A stretch of 64,000 nt of DNA from Ectobacillus funiculus (GTDB taxonomy: Bacteria; Bacillota; Bacilli; Bacillales; Bacillaceae_G), in NCBI RefSeq assembly GCF_004138295.1, contig NZ_SCFM01000018.1, positions 62,001 to 126,000 on the forward strand. Reading direction: 5' to 3'. Position numbers and translations under genes: made by a program. Position 1 is the stretch's first letter. Each line of letters opens with the position of its first letter. Of this stretch, positions 7,251-14,924 are shown piece after piece. The notes beneath the pieces were generated by a model. It did not search any database. It saw only the letters and a program-made list of their open reading frames with translations, and was not told the origin of the DNA.

Positions 7251-8183
7251 TCATCTCTCCTCCAGCCACCTCACAATATCGCTATATACCTCCTTCTGAT
7301 TGATCTCATGCAGCATTTCATGGCGACCATCCTTATAAAATATGTATGATACATCATGCACTCCAGCCGCTCGAAATGCTTCGTATGCTTGCAGGACACC
7401 CTTTGTATTTCCACCTACAGGATCTTTGTCCCCAGATATAAACAAAATCGGTAAGTCCTTTGGTACTTTTGCAATGTTCTCTGCCTTTTGAATCATTTCA
7501 CTTCCCGTATATAAATCGTAAAAGAATCTACCTGTAAAAATACCGCCGCATAGCGGGTCTGCAATATACTTGTCTACTTCCTTCTCATTACGGGTTAGCC
7601 AATCGAACGGAGTACGGGTCGGTCGGAATGGCTTATTGAATTTTCCAAATGACAGATTGTTTAAAAATAAGCTTGGTGTTTTTCTACCTTTTGCCTTCAT
7701 TTCTAAACGAGCGAGCAGTTTACCGATCTTCAGAAGTGGAATCGCATTATCTCCCGTCCCTGATAGAATCATCCCATGCAGTTCCCTTCCGTACAACTGC
7801 GCATACCGCCTTATAAGAAATGAACCCATACTGTGACCGAATAATACTACCGGGGTGCCTGGGTATTCCTTCTTAATCTGCTGCGTTACGAGATATAAGT
7901 CCTCGACAACTTTCCCAAAACCATTTTCATCTGCAAAATATCCCCTATCTTCCTTTTTTTCTGCCGTATACCCATGACCTCGATGATCATTGCCATATAC
8001 AAAAATTCCTTCGCCAATGAGCATTTGTGCAAATGCAGCATAACGGCGAATATGTTCCGCCATACCATGGGAAATTTGTAAAATCATTCTTGGCTGCCTT
8101 GTTTCATCTATCCATTTTATACAAGATAGTTCTACACCGTCTGATGCTTGTACCGTAAAAGCTGTCTCCATCTCTGCATCCAT
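7251..8183 (-). CDS. Alpha/beta hydrolase (monoacylglycerol lipase / lysophospholipase-like)
   Basis: The protein has 310 residues. It shows the serine aminopeptidase S33 / monoglyceride lipase pattern: an oxyanion-hole region LQISHGMAEH (about residues 32-41), GNDHRGHG, the nucleophile elbow VVLFGHSMGSF (about 111-121), the acid in LPILFISGDKDPVGG (about 245-258) and the catalytic His in DGRHEMLHE (about 286-294). There is no signal peptide, so it acts on monoacyl lipids or similar esters inside the cell. The start codon MDAEMET is preceded by GGAAAGGT. There is no operon partner. The fold is certain; the substrate is inferred from family resemblance. Confidence 0.85.
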   Translation of the reverse strand: MDAEMETAFTVQASDGVELSCIKWIDETRQPRMILQISHGMAEHIRRYAAFAQMLIGEGIFVYGNDHRGHGYTAEKKEDRGYFADENGFGKVVEDLYLVTQQIKKEYPGTPVVLFGHSMGSFLIRRYAQLYGRELHGMILSGTGDNAIPLLKIGKLLARLEMKAKGRKTPSLFLNNLSFGKFNKPFRPTRTPFDWLTRNEKEVDKYIADPLCGGIFTGRFFYDLYTGSEMIQKAENIAKVPKDLPILFISGDKDPVGGNTKGVLQAYEAFRAAGVHDVSYIFYKDGRHEMLHEINQKEVYSDIVRWLEER

Positions 8184-8285
8184 ACCTTTCCGTATATCTC
8201 CATCTAATGTAACAGGAAATATGTGCTTATCCTGATTATTATGTTGCTTTCTAAAATGTTTTTACATAAAATATAGCAAAAAATA

Positions 8286-8420
8286 AAGAAAACTCGCCGA
8301 TTGGCGAGCCCTGTCCTTGGGCGAAGACAGAGGCGTAGCCCTACTTATACTGTATTCCTAAAATTTCCGACTACGTCGAATCCACTTCTGGCTGAAAATT
8401 TATACTTTCTTACAGTGTAA
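8286..8420 (+). repeat. Dispersed intergenic repeat, copy 4 (full length)
   Basis: Close to the consensus: GAAAACTCGCCGATTGGCGA, TTGGGCGAAGACAGAGGCG, CTTATACTGTATTCCTAAAA, GACTACGTCGAAT, GAAAATTTATACTTTCTTA and ACAGTGTAA. It ends a few bases from the next terminator. Confidence 0.9.
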
Positions 8421-8423
8421 ATA

Positions 8424-8460
8424 AAACGAGCATACTTCCCGTAAAGCATGCCCGTCTTCC
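8424..8460 (-). terminator. Terminator of the HTH gene
   Basis: On the minus strand GCATGCTT pairs with AAGTATGC (one G-U pair) around TACGGG, followed by TCGTTTTATTT. It lies downstream of the stop codon at 8572. Confidence 0.55.
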
Positions 8461-8571
8461 ATATATGACTTACTCATATATATGTTATATTTTTCGGAAC
8501 AACCACAAACTCCTTGTCCGTTTTCTCTTCTTTTTATCCCTCTGTTCGACAAACCTCATCTTCTCAGTAAA

Positions 8572-8802
8572 CTAGTCTTCATCCTTTACATCTAAATCGT
8601 CTGGAATCGGCTCACTTAAAATTTCATCAATGAGCTTCCGGTACTTCTCCATTTGCTGAAGGTGATTATTGAACTGCTCCTTATTGATTAAATATTGCTC
8701 TCCATCATAAACCGCCCGAATGCGTCTTTGCCGAATAAGGCTTTCAATCTCAGATTCCCGGATATTTAAAAAATCCGCTGTTTCTTTTATAGTTAGATAC
8801 AT
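8572..8802 (-). CDS. Helix-turn-helix (excisionase / MerR-like) DNA-binding protein
   Basis: The protein has 76 residues. The N-terminal 50 residues read MYLTIKETADFLNIRESEIE and continue with LIRQRRIRAVYDGEQYLI and NKEQFNNHL. This is the winged-helix HTH_17 'excisionase-family' pattern: helix-turn-helix followed by a small beta-hairpin wing. The C-terminus is a charged helix with an acidic tail (LDVKDED), possibly for dimerisation. No integrase or phage genes are nearby, so a regulatory role is more likely than excision. The gene is divergent from the pectin-lyase-fold gene, and a perfect 26-bp palindrome lies between them. It may therefore control both itself and that gene. Confidence 0.75.
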   Translation of the reverse strand: MYLTIKETADFLNIRESEIESLIRQRRIRAVYDGEQYLINKEQFNNHLQQMEKYRKLIDEILSEPIPDDLDVKDED

Positions 8803-8820
8803 GATTTTCCCGTCCTTTCT

Positions 8821-8846
8821 GTATGCTTATTATATAATAAGCATAC
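8821..8846. promoter_or_regulatory. Perfect 26-bp palindrome in the divergent promoter region
   Basis: Half-site GTATGCTTATTAT is followed directly by its exact reverse complement, with no spacer. The centre contains TATAAT-like boxes on both strands. It lies 18 bp from the HTH start codon and 30 bp from the lyase start codon. It is likely an operator overlapping divergent -10 regions. Confidence 0.6.
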
Positions 8847-8876
8847 CACTTGTTTTACAAAAACGAGGTGAAAAGC

Positions 8877-10487
8877 ATGTATCTTGATCAAAGCCATGAC
8901 CCAAGAAAGAATGCAAGGCTGCTGTCGCAGCTTGCTTATCACAAAGTAAGTGTAAAAAAAGCCGTCGAAGAAACAAATGCGATTTTCTCTAGAATAAAAG
9001 AAAATGCTCCTATGCCCAAGCCTTCTTTTCTAAAGCGTCTACGTTCCAATGCGGCACTGACTGATTGTGCTACGTATGTTGATGAAGAAGGTCACGCCTA
9101 TCCTGCTTGGAAGAATCTATTAGATACAGAATACAATCACTTATTAAAACGTGTAAGACGAACCGTCAATGTCAAAGACTATGGAGCAAGAGGCGATGGC
9201 AGAACTGATGATACAGAAGCCTTTAAGAAAGCCATCGGTAGCGGCCGAGTGAGAGTGTGTATTCCCGCAGGAGTGTTTGTGACAAAAGGACTGCGGCTGC
9301 CATCATGGACGTATCTTGAAGGGGCAGGCAAAGGCACAACCGTCATAAAGCTTCATCATGCTGCTCCAAAAGGAACCAGATTGATTACAAATGCAAACTA
9401 CCGGCGCGGGAACCGTAACATTTACATACAAGGCATGACGTTAGACTGGAATGTGGAACGGCTCGGCTACGAACAAAAAACAGCTACCGGAGGCAATCAC
9501 TCCAGCTGCCTTACATTTGCCCATGTTACCTTTGGCTGGGTAAAGGATGTATCCGCGTTGAATCCTGGATTACACTGCTTCGATATCTCCTCTCCTGCCT
9601 ATAGCTATGCAGGAGATGGGACACGCGCACGGGGCGGCAGTAAGTACATTTGGCTGGATAATTTGAACGGCTCCGGTTTTGGAGACGATGGTATTACCAC
9701 ACATCATAGCGAAAATATTTTAATCTCGAACTGCCACATGTGTGACCCGAGCGGGCGAGCGCATCAAAAGGGATTTTCCAACTCGAACGGCATTGAAGTG
9801 GATGACGGTTCACGAAACGTATGGCTTGTGAACAATTCTACCGCCAGATGCTTTGGCGGTGTTGAAGTTAAAGCTCATCATAACTCATCCGCAGCTTCAA
9901 ATGTACAAATCATTGGACATCTTTCTGTCAACGACAACCGTTCCTACAATTTCCGTCACATCGGACACCACACCAGCACTGATCCTGCATCACAGACAGC
10001 TTACGATATCCGTGCGACAAATATTGTAGCCATTGCACCTATTTATACAAACTTATATACAGATTCTAATCCGCGAGGCATGGTAATTTCAGCGTATAAC
10101 AATGTTGTTATTAATCATTTTACGCTCATTGGTGATCCTGAGTATGACTATAAAGGAAATCCTGTTATTGCCCTCCAATATCGGGCACGAAATATCGCTC
10201 TGCATAACATCGCAATTCGCAGCTTCCAAACAGCAGGCACAGATATACACATCTTCGGTGGAACGCAACGGGCAGATTGTATTAAACTCAGGAACATCTT
10301 TATCCGTAACTCTGCTCCACAGGCTATATATGTAGGGACAGGAGTACAGCAGTTAGCCGTTCATAACGTTCATGCCAAGAGCAAAAACGGGGCCTATGGG
10401 CTAAAAACAGTTAACTCACTGCCCGATATTTCAGAGGTTCATGCTACGGGTTATAAAACTCCTATTTTAATTGACGAGCATACATGA
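8877..10487 (+). CDS. Pectin-lyase-fold (right-handed beta-helix) protein, GH28-like
   Basis: The protein has 536 residues from ATG 8877 (SD GAGGTG, six bases away). An upstream in-frame TTG at 8850 has no ribosome binding site. After a helical N-terminus of about 85 residues, 'VNVKDYGARGDGRTDDTEAF' marks the pectate-lyase/polygalacturonase superfamily start (Pectate_lyase_3). The following sequence has the beta-helix rhythm, with 'GDDGITTHHSENILISNCHM' and 'SNSNGIEVDDGSRNVWL' near the usual active-site ridge. There is no signal peptide, which is unusual for a secreted pectinase and more like tailspike-type or spore/surface beta-helix proteins. It may act on a polysaccharide. The lone context next to an HTH gene gives no pathway. 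Confidence 0.8.
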   Translation: MYLDQSHDPRKNARLLSQLAYHKVSVKKAVEETNAIFSRIKENAPMPKPSFLKRLRSNAALTDCATYVDEEGHAYPAWKNLLDTEYNHLLKRVRRTVNVKDYGARGDGRTDDTEAFKKAIGSGRVRVCIPAGVFVTKGLRLPSWTYLEGAGKGTTVIKLHHAAPKGTRLITNANYRRGNRNIYIQGMTLDWNVERLGYEQKTATGGNHSSCLTFAHVTFGWVKDVSALNPGLHCFDISSPAYSYAGDGTRARGGSKYIWLDNLNGSGFGDDGITTHHSENILISNCHMCDPSGRAHQKGFSNSNGIEVDDGSRNVWLVNNSTARCFGGVEVKAHHNSSAASNVQIIGHLSVNDNRSYNFRHIGHHTSTDPASQTAYDIRATNIVAIAPIYTNLYTDSNPRGMVISAYNNVVINHFTLIGDPEYDYKGNPVIALQYRARNIALHNIAIRSFQTAGTDIHIFGGTQRADCIKLRNIFIRNSAPQAIYVGTGVQQLAVHNVHAKSKNGAYGLKTVNSLPDISEVHATGYKTPILIDEHT

Positions 10488-10488
10488 T

Positions 10489-10526
10489 AAAAAGGGACTC
10501 ACAGAAAGCTGTTTGTCCCTTTTCTT
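10489..10526. terminator. Bidirectional terminator between the beta-helix and globin genes
   Basis: AAAAAGGGAC pairs with GTCCCTTTT (10515-10523), giving a T-run in both directions. It directly follows the beta-helix stop codon and precedes the globin stop codon at 10527. Confidence 0.75.
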
Positions 10527-10889
10527 CTATTTATATAGAATATCATCCCGAAGTGTTGCGACCTTATCTAAAGCCGTTTGAATATCATGCTCCTGTACAC
10601 CAAAATGGGCAAGGGCATCATGAAGATGTGTTGCAATGGTCTGAAAATGGGCTGGCTGCAGATTCATCCCCTCATGTGCTTTCGCCATCGATTTTCCTGA
10701 GTATTGATTTGGACCGCCTAAAGCAAAGCTAATAAATTTCGCTTGATGACGTTTTTGCTTTTCCATATCTGTGTTCTCGAAAAAATGCTGAACTGTTTCA
10801 TCCTTTAGAACTAATTCCTCGTAGAAGTAATCCACTACTTTCGCAATGGCTTCTTCTCCCCCAAACTTCTCATACAATGTTTGTCCCAT
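10527..10889 (-). CDS. Group 1 truncated haemoglobin
   Basis: The protein has 120 residues, typical for trHbN (GlbN). Visible features are the N-terminal 'LYEKFGGEEAIAKVVDYFYE' with a B10 Tyr, the E-helix/FG region 'HQAKFISFALGGPNQYSG', and the proximal-His helix 'KSMAKAHEGMNLQPAHF'. It binds haem and O2/NO in the cytoplasm, and group 1 members are tied to NO detoxification or O2 handling. It is transcribed alone towards the shared terminator. The 632-bp gap upstream contains two tandem copies of the dispersed repeat and the promoter of a small peptide gene. Confidence in the family is high. Confidence 0.9.
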   Translation of the reverse strand: MGQTLYEKFGGEEAIAKVVDYFYEELVLKDETVQHFFENTDMEKQKRHQAKFISFALGGPNQYSGKSMAKAHEGMNLQPAHFQTIATHLHDALAHFGVQEHDIQTALDKVATLRDDILYK

Positions 10890-11030
10890 CTAATACATGC
10901 TCCTTTTCCAAAATATTACACAGTATTATTTTTCTATTTTTTCATAAGCGTTATTCATTCTTTTGAGCTTTGCTGCAAATTTAGGTAATTCGCGCAGAAA
11001 CAGTAATCGAAAAAAGGGAATACACTGTAT

Positions 11031-11166
11031 AAAGAAAACTCGCCGATTGGCGAGCCCCGCTCCTGAGCGAAGACAGTGGCGTAGTTGCACTTATACTTTG
11101 CTCCTAAAATTTCTCACTACGTCGAATTGGCTTCCAGCTAGAAATTTATAGTTTTTTAAAGTGTAA
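11031..11166 (+). repeat. Dispersed intergenic repeat, copy 5 (first of a tandem pair)
   Basis: Full-length copy with GCACTTATACTTTGCTCC replacing the usual ACTGTATTCC. Its last bases (GTGTAAAG) merge with the first bases of copy 6. Confidence 0.9.
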
Positions 11167-11297
11167 AGAAAACTCGCCGATTGGCGAGCCCCGCTCCTGG
11201 GTGAAGACAGTGGCGTAGTTGCACTTATACTTTGCTCCTAAAACTTCTCGCTACGTCGAATTAGCCTCCAGCTAGAAAGCTATACTTTCTGGTGTAA
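11164..11297 (+). repeat. Dispersed intergenic repeat, copy 6 (second of a tandem pair)
   Basis: Almost the same sequence as copy 5, sharing the CCCCGCTCCTG and CTTTGCTCC variants. The two arose by local duplication, and the junction shares AAAG. Confidence 0.9.
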
Positions 11298-11427
11298 CAA
11301 ATCAGGATATGAAAAAGGATAACATGCTAGAAATGGTATTTCATTTCAAAAAATGCAACTTCCTCTTTTATCCTCCTCACCATATCCCCTTATGGCACTA
11401 TTAATTTCCAGAAAATTCAAAAAGGAC

Positions 11428-11455
11428 TTGCACTAAATTCCATTTTATGTAAAAA
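11428..11455 (+). promoter_or_regulatory. Promoter of the second 33-aa peptide gene
   Basis: TTGCAC, 16 bp, TAAAAA, followed by GTTCACAAATTCGTCACATT. Spacing and downstream motif match the promoter of peptide gene A. Confidence 0.5.
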
Positions 11456-11521
11456 TAGAATTAAGGAGTTCACAAATTCGTCACATTTATACAAGCTTCC
11501 ATAAATGAAAGGAGTGTTAAT

Positions 11522-11623
11522 ATGTTAGAATTCGTGATTGGAATGGCACTGTTCTCTCCTTTTTTTTCCCTGCCTCTACTACTTGCCTACTACTTTGAAC
11601 ATTTCTCTTCAGACTCTTACTAA
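11522..11623 (+). CDS. 33-aa hydrophobic peptide, paralogue B (MLEF family)
   Basis: ATG 11522 follows AAAGGAGTG. The product MLEFVIGMALFSPFFSLP plus a tail ending in YYFEHFSSDSY is the same length as paralogue A and keeps MLEF.GMALFSPFF.LP, while the tail and silent positions have diverged. One membrane helix is likely. The conserved promoter and the 19-bp GTTCACAA...GTCACAT element between promoter and start are shared with paralogue A. A perfect cre box follows ten bases after the stop codon. No family is recognised. Confidence 0.65.
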   Translation: MLEFVIGMALFSPFFSLPLLLAYYFEHFSSDSY

Positions 11624-11632
11624 AAGCTTTTT

Positions 11633-11646
11633 TGTAACCGTTAACA
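11633..11646. promoter_or_regulatory. cre box directly after peptide gene B
   Basis: TGTAACCGTTAACA fits the CcpA cre consensus fully. It could act as a transcription roadblock at the 3' end or form part of a weak terminator (TTTTTTGTAAC and GTTAACAAAAA pair). Confidence 0.45.
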
Positions 11647-11666
11647 AAAAGTTCCCTTCTTAATTA

Positions 11667-11799
11667 TAAGACTCGCCCACTGGCAGGCCGTTAGGCGAAG
11701 ACAGTGGCGTAGTTGCACTTACACTTTACCCCTAAAATTTCCTGATGCGCCAAGTTGACTTCTAGTTGGAATTTGATACTCTTTTTTAAAGCACAAGAA
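11667..11799 (+). repeat. Dispersed intergenic repeat, copy 7 (diverged)
   Basis: Recognisable modules: ACTCGCCCACTGGCAGGCCG, TTAGGCGAAGACAGTGGCG, GCACTTACACTTTACCCC and TTCTAGTTGGAATTTGATAC. It is followed at once by a terminator. Confidence 0.8.
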
Positions 11800-11830
11800 A
11801 AAATGCTGCCTTTCCGCAGCATTTTTTTCT
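11796..11830 (-). terminator. Terminator of the siderophore operon (bidirectional)
   Basis: AAAAAATGCTGC pairs with GCAGCATTTTTTT around CTTTCC, with T-runs on both strands. It lies 82 nt after the last operon stop codon (11912). Confidence 0.75.
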
Positions 11831-11911
11831 TTATATTCAGCCATGATCTGTTTAGAGGAGCATCATCTTTGGTAAAGAAAAAGAATAATAAATTTCTATT
11901 TTTTCTCCTGC

Positions 11912-13714
11912 TTACACGATCATTTGACTCGCTACTTCATGAAGCGCATTTGTGACTTTTCCATATTCACTCGCATGCGGACGATCCTCTCCATCTTCAT
12001 AGCCATAATCAAACATACGATTGCGATTAAGAGTTAGCTTCGTAAATGTTGGACGCAACAAATCGAATGTATTGAATCGTTCTTGTAAATGAGGAAATTT
12101 CCTTTGATAAGATAAAATTTCTTCACGAACAATGCTCCAGAAATGATGTTCAGAAAATTGTTCATTTTCCTGTAGAATATTGCTTAAATAACGGAAATGA
12201 CAAATAAATAATCCTGTAAAAATGAATTGTGTCAACCCTTCAGGTGGCTCACTGCGCAGTACTTTTTTCAACTCAGGAGATACTGCCTCCAGCTCTGGGA
12301 GTGGCTGATCGCTAATGTTCACGTCGTCCACAAAGTCTTTCATAATCAAACGTTCCGGCTGGTAATTTTTTAGCACAAGCACCGTATTTTGCCCATGCGG
12401 TGAAAATACAGTACCGTACTGATACAAGTAGTGAAGTAATGGAGGTAAAATTGCTTTTGCAAGCTGCTTGACCCACTCCTCTACCGTAAGACCTGATTTC
12501 TCAATTAATGCTAATACAAATGGCTTTCCTTCATGATCCACATGCAGCAATGCCGCAAGTGTAATTGCATGTTCACCGTCTTGCAGCCCATTGTAAACAC
12601 TTTCCCTCCAAACCACGCCGAGCATTTCAAGATATTGGTAAGGAGCTCCTTTTAGCTTTGAAAAAGTGCGATGATCAACGTTCATGGTCGCAACCTCTCC
12701 TAGCAGGCCAAGGCGGCATTCTTCTTTTAAAAACGTATCATGTTCCCAGATGTTTTTCATAAATGCTGTTACTTCAGGAGCAATCACTGTCCTTTCGCTC
12801 GGTAATCCTCGATATACAAGTGTATTTAAAATGCTCATCGGCAGCTTCACATGATGCTTTTCCTTATTCGTTACATTCACAAATGTGCGAATGGACTGTT
12901 GTGGGAGATAATGATCTTCTCCTTCCCCTAATGGAATCAGCTCTTTGTTAGCAATCTCAGCAGCGAACATAGACACAATTACATTGTTCCATTGCCACAC
13001 ATGAATCGGCATGAAATAATAATCCTCTGCTTGTACTCCTTTAGTTACTAGCTTTTTCTGAAAAAGCTGGATTGTCTTCCCATCAAGCTCTTTCTCTATC
13101 ACACTCTCATAAGATAGCTCTTCTACCGAATGAAAGCTTCCGATCTTTTTATGGATTGCAATCCATGACAGCTGTACCTTTTTCTTTTGTTCAGGCGCAT
13201 ACTTTATATAGTCATCATACCCAAAGCCAATCCGGCCTTTGTTATATGTAATCCAAGGATGCCCCGTCATTTCTCCTTCTAGTTCTGCATAATCTAATTC
13301 AATTAGCTCTTTCGATAATTTTGATCTTTCTTTTAGGTGAGTATCTGCCACTAATGTATGCAAATACTCCTTCACTAAATGGCCCGCTGTAGAACCTGTC
13401 ATCTTTCCCTCTTCTTGTATACTTAACAAAAATGCAAGAGATAATGATATATCGCTTGTTTCAGCGTCTACTTTCACACTCTCAGGTAAAACATAAAAGC
13501 TGTTGAATAAGCGAGGCTTCGCTTGGAAGCAGTACACTACCCCTTTTTGATCCCTCCACTCGTAAAAACGAATACCGTCCCTCTCACTCATCAGCTTCGG
13601 CATAATAATTTCTTCATACATGAACTCTTGAAGCATTTTAGCTAGAAGCTGTTGATCTTTTTCCTTCCAAGCTGTTTCTGTTAACGCATGTATAGGTGTC
13701 TCACAAATTTTCAT
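11912..13714 (-). CDS. IucA/IucC-family siderophore synthetase (RhbF/IucC-type)
   Basis: The protein has 600 residues, the normal length of NRPS-independent siderophore (NIS) synthetases. The ATP-binding region 'EMTGHPWITYNKGRIGFGYD' (about residues 150-170) and the C-terminal FhuF-like half with 'SPHGQNTVLVLKNYQPERL' (about 440-460) and 'GLLGEVATMNVDHRTFSKL' are typical. It should adenylate citrate, or the half-product, and join the second N-acetyl-N-hydroxy-diaminopropane arm. It is the last gene of the operon. Its ATG overlaps the end of the MFS gene by 14 bp, indicating translational coupling. Together with the operon order, it best matches RhbF. Confidence 0.9.
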   Translation of the reverse strand: MKICETPIHALTETAWKEKDQQLLAKMLQEFMYEEIIMPKLMSERDGIRFYEWRDQKGVVYCFQAKPRLFNSFYVLPESVKVDAETSDISLSLAFLLSIQEEGKMTGSTAGHLVKEYLHTLVADTHLKERSKLSKELIELDYAELEGEMTGHPWITYNKGRIGFGYDDYIKYAPEQKKKVQLSWIAIHKKIGSFHSVEELSYESVIEKELDGKTIQLFQKKLVTKGVQAEDYYFMPIHVWQWNNVIVSMFAAEIANKELIPLGEGEDHYLPQQSIRTFVNVTNKEKHHVKLPMSILNTLVYRGLPSERTVIAPEVTAFMKNIWEHDTFLKEECRLGLLGEVATMNVDHRTFSKLKGAPYQYLEMLGVVWRESVYNGLQDGEHAITLAALLHVDHEGKPFVLALIEKSGLTVEEWVKQLAKAILPPLLHYLYQYGTVFSPHGQNTVLVLKNYQPERLIMKDFVDDVNISDQPLPELEAVSPELKKVLRSEPPEGLTQFIFTGLFICHFRYLSNILQENEQFSEHHFWSIVREEILSYQRKFPHLQERFNTFDLLRPTFTKLTLNRNRMFDYGYEDGEDRPHASEYGKVTNALHEVASQMIV

Positions 13715-14915
13715 GACGCCCGACTCCCCTTTTTATTTGATATGAAGATGATTGGTAACTACGAATTGAAAATAAAGCCATGCATAATGCCGATCCAATT
13801 AAAAGGAAACCGCTTAGAAGGAATGGTCCTTCAAGGCCATTATGCTGCACCATCATCAAAGCGGCCATCGGCGAGAAAAGCAAAGCTATATTTTGTACTG
13901 ATGTGACGAGGCTATATGAAAGCGGCGATTCCCTTCCAATTCCCATTTGGAAGAAGAGAATATCAATTGCTGCCAGACTGACAAAAAAGCATATACCATA
14001 TACAATCCGAATAGCAACAAACAACCAAATGTCCTCAGCTAACATCTGGATAAAAAGCAAACCTCCTGTTATACCCGTTACGCCTATTAAAATAACTGCG
14101 ACATACGACTGAAGCCAACGCTTCGGCAAAAAAAACTGCAGGACAATCGCCACAATGCTCGGCATTACATACAGCAAGCTTGCTTCTTGCTTTGTAAGAG
14201 CATAGCTATTGTCAAGAAAGACTGTGAAATAAGGACGAATCGCATGATGCCCAATATAAAAGAGAAATGCAGTGAGCAAATAAATAAGAAATTCCCTCGA
14301 CCACTTCACATCTTTTAATAAGCCTTCCGTCTTTCTTACCTTCTCCCATGTTGCGGCAGCACTCTTTTTCGGGAATAGAAAGCAACTTGCTGCTGCAAGC
14401 ATAATATCAACCAATGCAAAGATATAATAACAATTCAAAGGAACTGACAGACCAATAATAAAGCTTCCTACAATTCCTGATACGATTACACTCCCGTGAA
14501 AAATAAATAAGTAGGTAGTCGTTGCTTTTACCCTTTCATCGGCATTCTTACTCGAAGCCACCATCGCTGGATATAGCAAATAAATGCTGCTTTGAAAAAA
14601 TAGTAAAACAAGTGAAACTCCTAAAAATTGTGGAAAGGTATGGCTCATAGGTAAAAGTATCTTACACCCTCCCATTATCATTAAAGCAGCCGTAACGATC
14701 TTTTGAAGTCCCCATCTTTTAGCAACCATACCCCACATCGGAGTCATCACAATGACTATAAGGCGACAACAAATAATAAATAGGCTCGTTGCTTGCACTC
14801 CATCTACTTGAAAATAATCGGAAAATAGCTGCGGATAAAATGGTGACAATAGCATTTCCGAAATTAAAGTAAACAGCAAACAACTATAGATAAACCCTTT
14901 TTCACCCCTCGTCAT
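13701..14915 (-). CDS. MFS transporter, probable siderophore exporter
   Basis: The protein has 404 residues with about 12 predicted membrane helices and the loop-2 motif region 'TPMWGMVAKRWGLQKI' (about residues 57-72), typical of drug/siderophore efflux MFS proteins. It lies inside the siderophore operon, nine bases after the monooxygenase gene and overlapping the final synthetase gene. Export of the finished siderophore is therefore the natural role. Uptake of the ferric complex would need an ABC transporter, which is not in this window. SD TAGGAGAAGG precedes the start ATG. Substrate is inferred from context. Confidence 0.85.
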   Translation of the reverse strand: MTRGEKGFIYSCLLFTLISEMLLSPFYPQLFSDYFQVDGVQATSLFIICCRLIVIVMTPMWGMVAKRWGLQKIVTAALMIMGGCKILLPMSHTFPQFLGVSLVLLFFQSSIYLLYPAMVASSKNADERVKATTTYLFIFHGSVIVSGIVGSFIIGLSVPLNCYYIFALVDIMLAAASCFLFPKKSAAATWEKVRKTEGLLKDVKWSREFLIYLLTAFLFYIGHHAIRPYFTVFLDNSYALTKQEASLLYVMPSIVAIVLQFFLPKRWLQSYVAVILIGVTGITGGLLFIQMLAEDIWLFVAIRIVYGICFFVSLAAIDILFFQMGIGRESPLSYSLVTSVQNIALLFSPMAALMMVQHNGLEGPFLLSGFLLIGSALCMALFSIRSYQSSSYQIKRGVGRHENL

Positions 14916-14924
14916 TGCCTTCTC

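Noticed and set aside
8572-10487. Prophage or integrative element suggested by the excisionase-like HTH and tailspike-like beta-helix protein
   Set aside because: No integrase, structural phage genes, attachment-site repeats or transfer genes nearby.
11031-11297. Possible short CRISPR or satellite array
   Set aside because: Only two tandem units of about 133 bp without spacers; the unit is the dispersed repeat found across the window.
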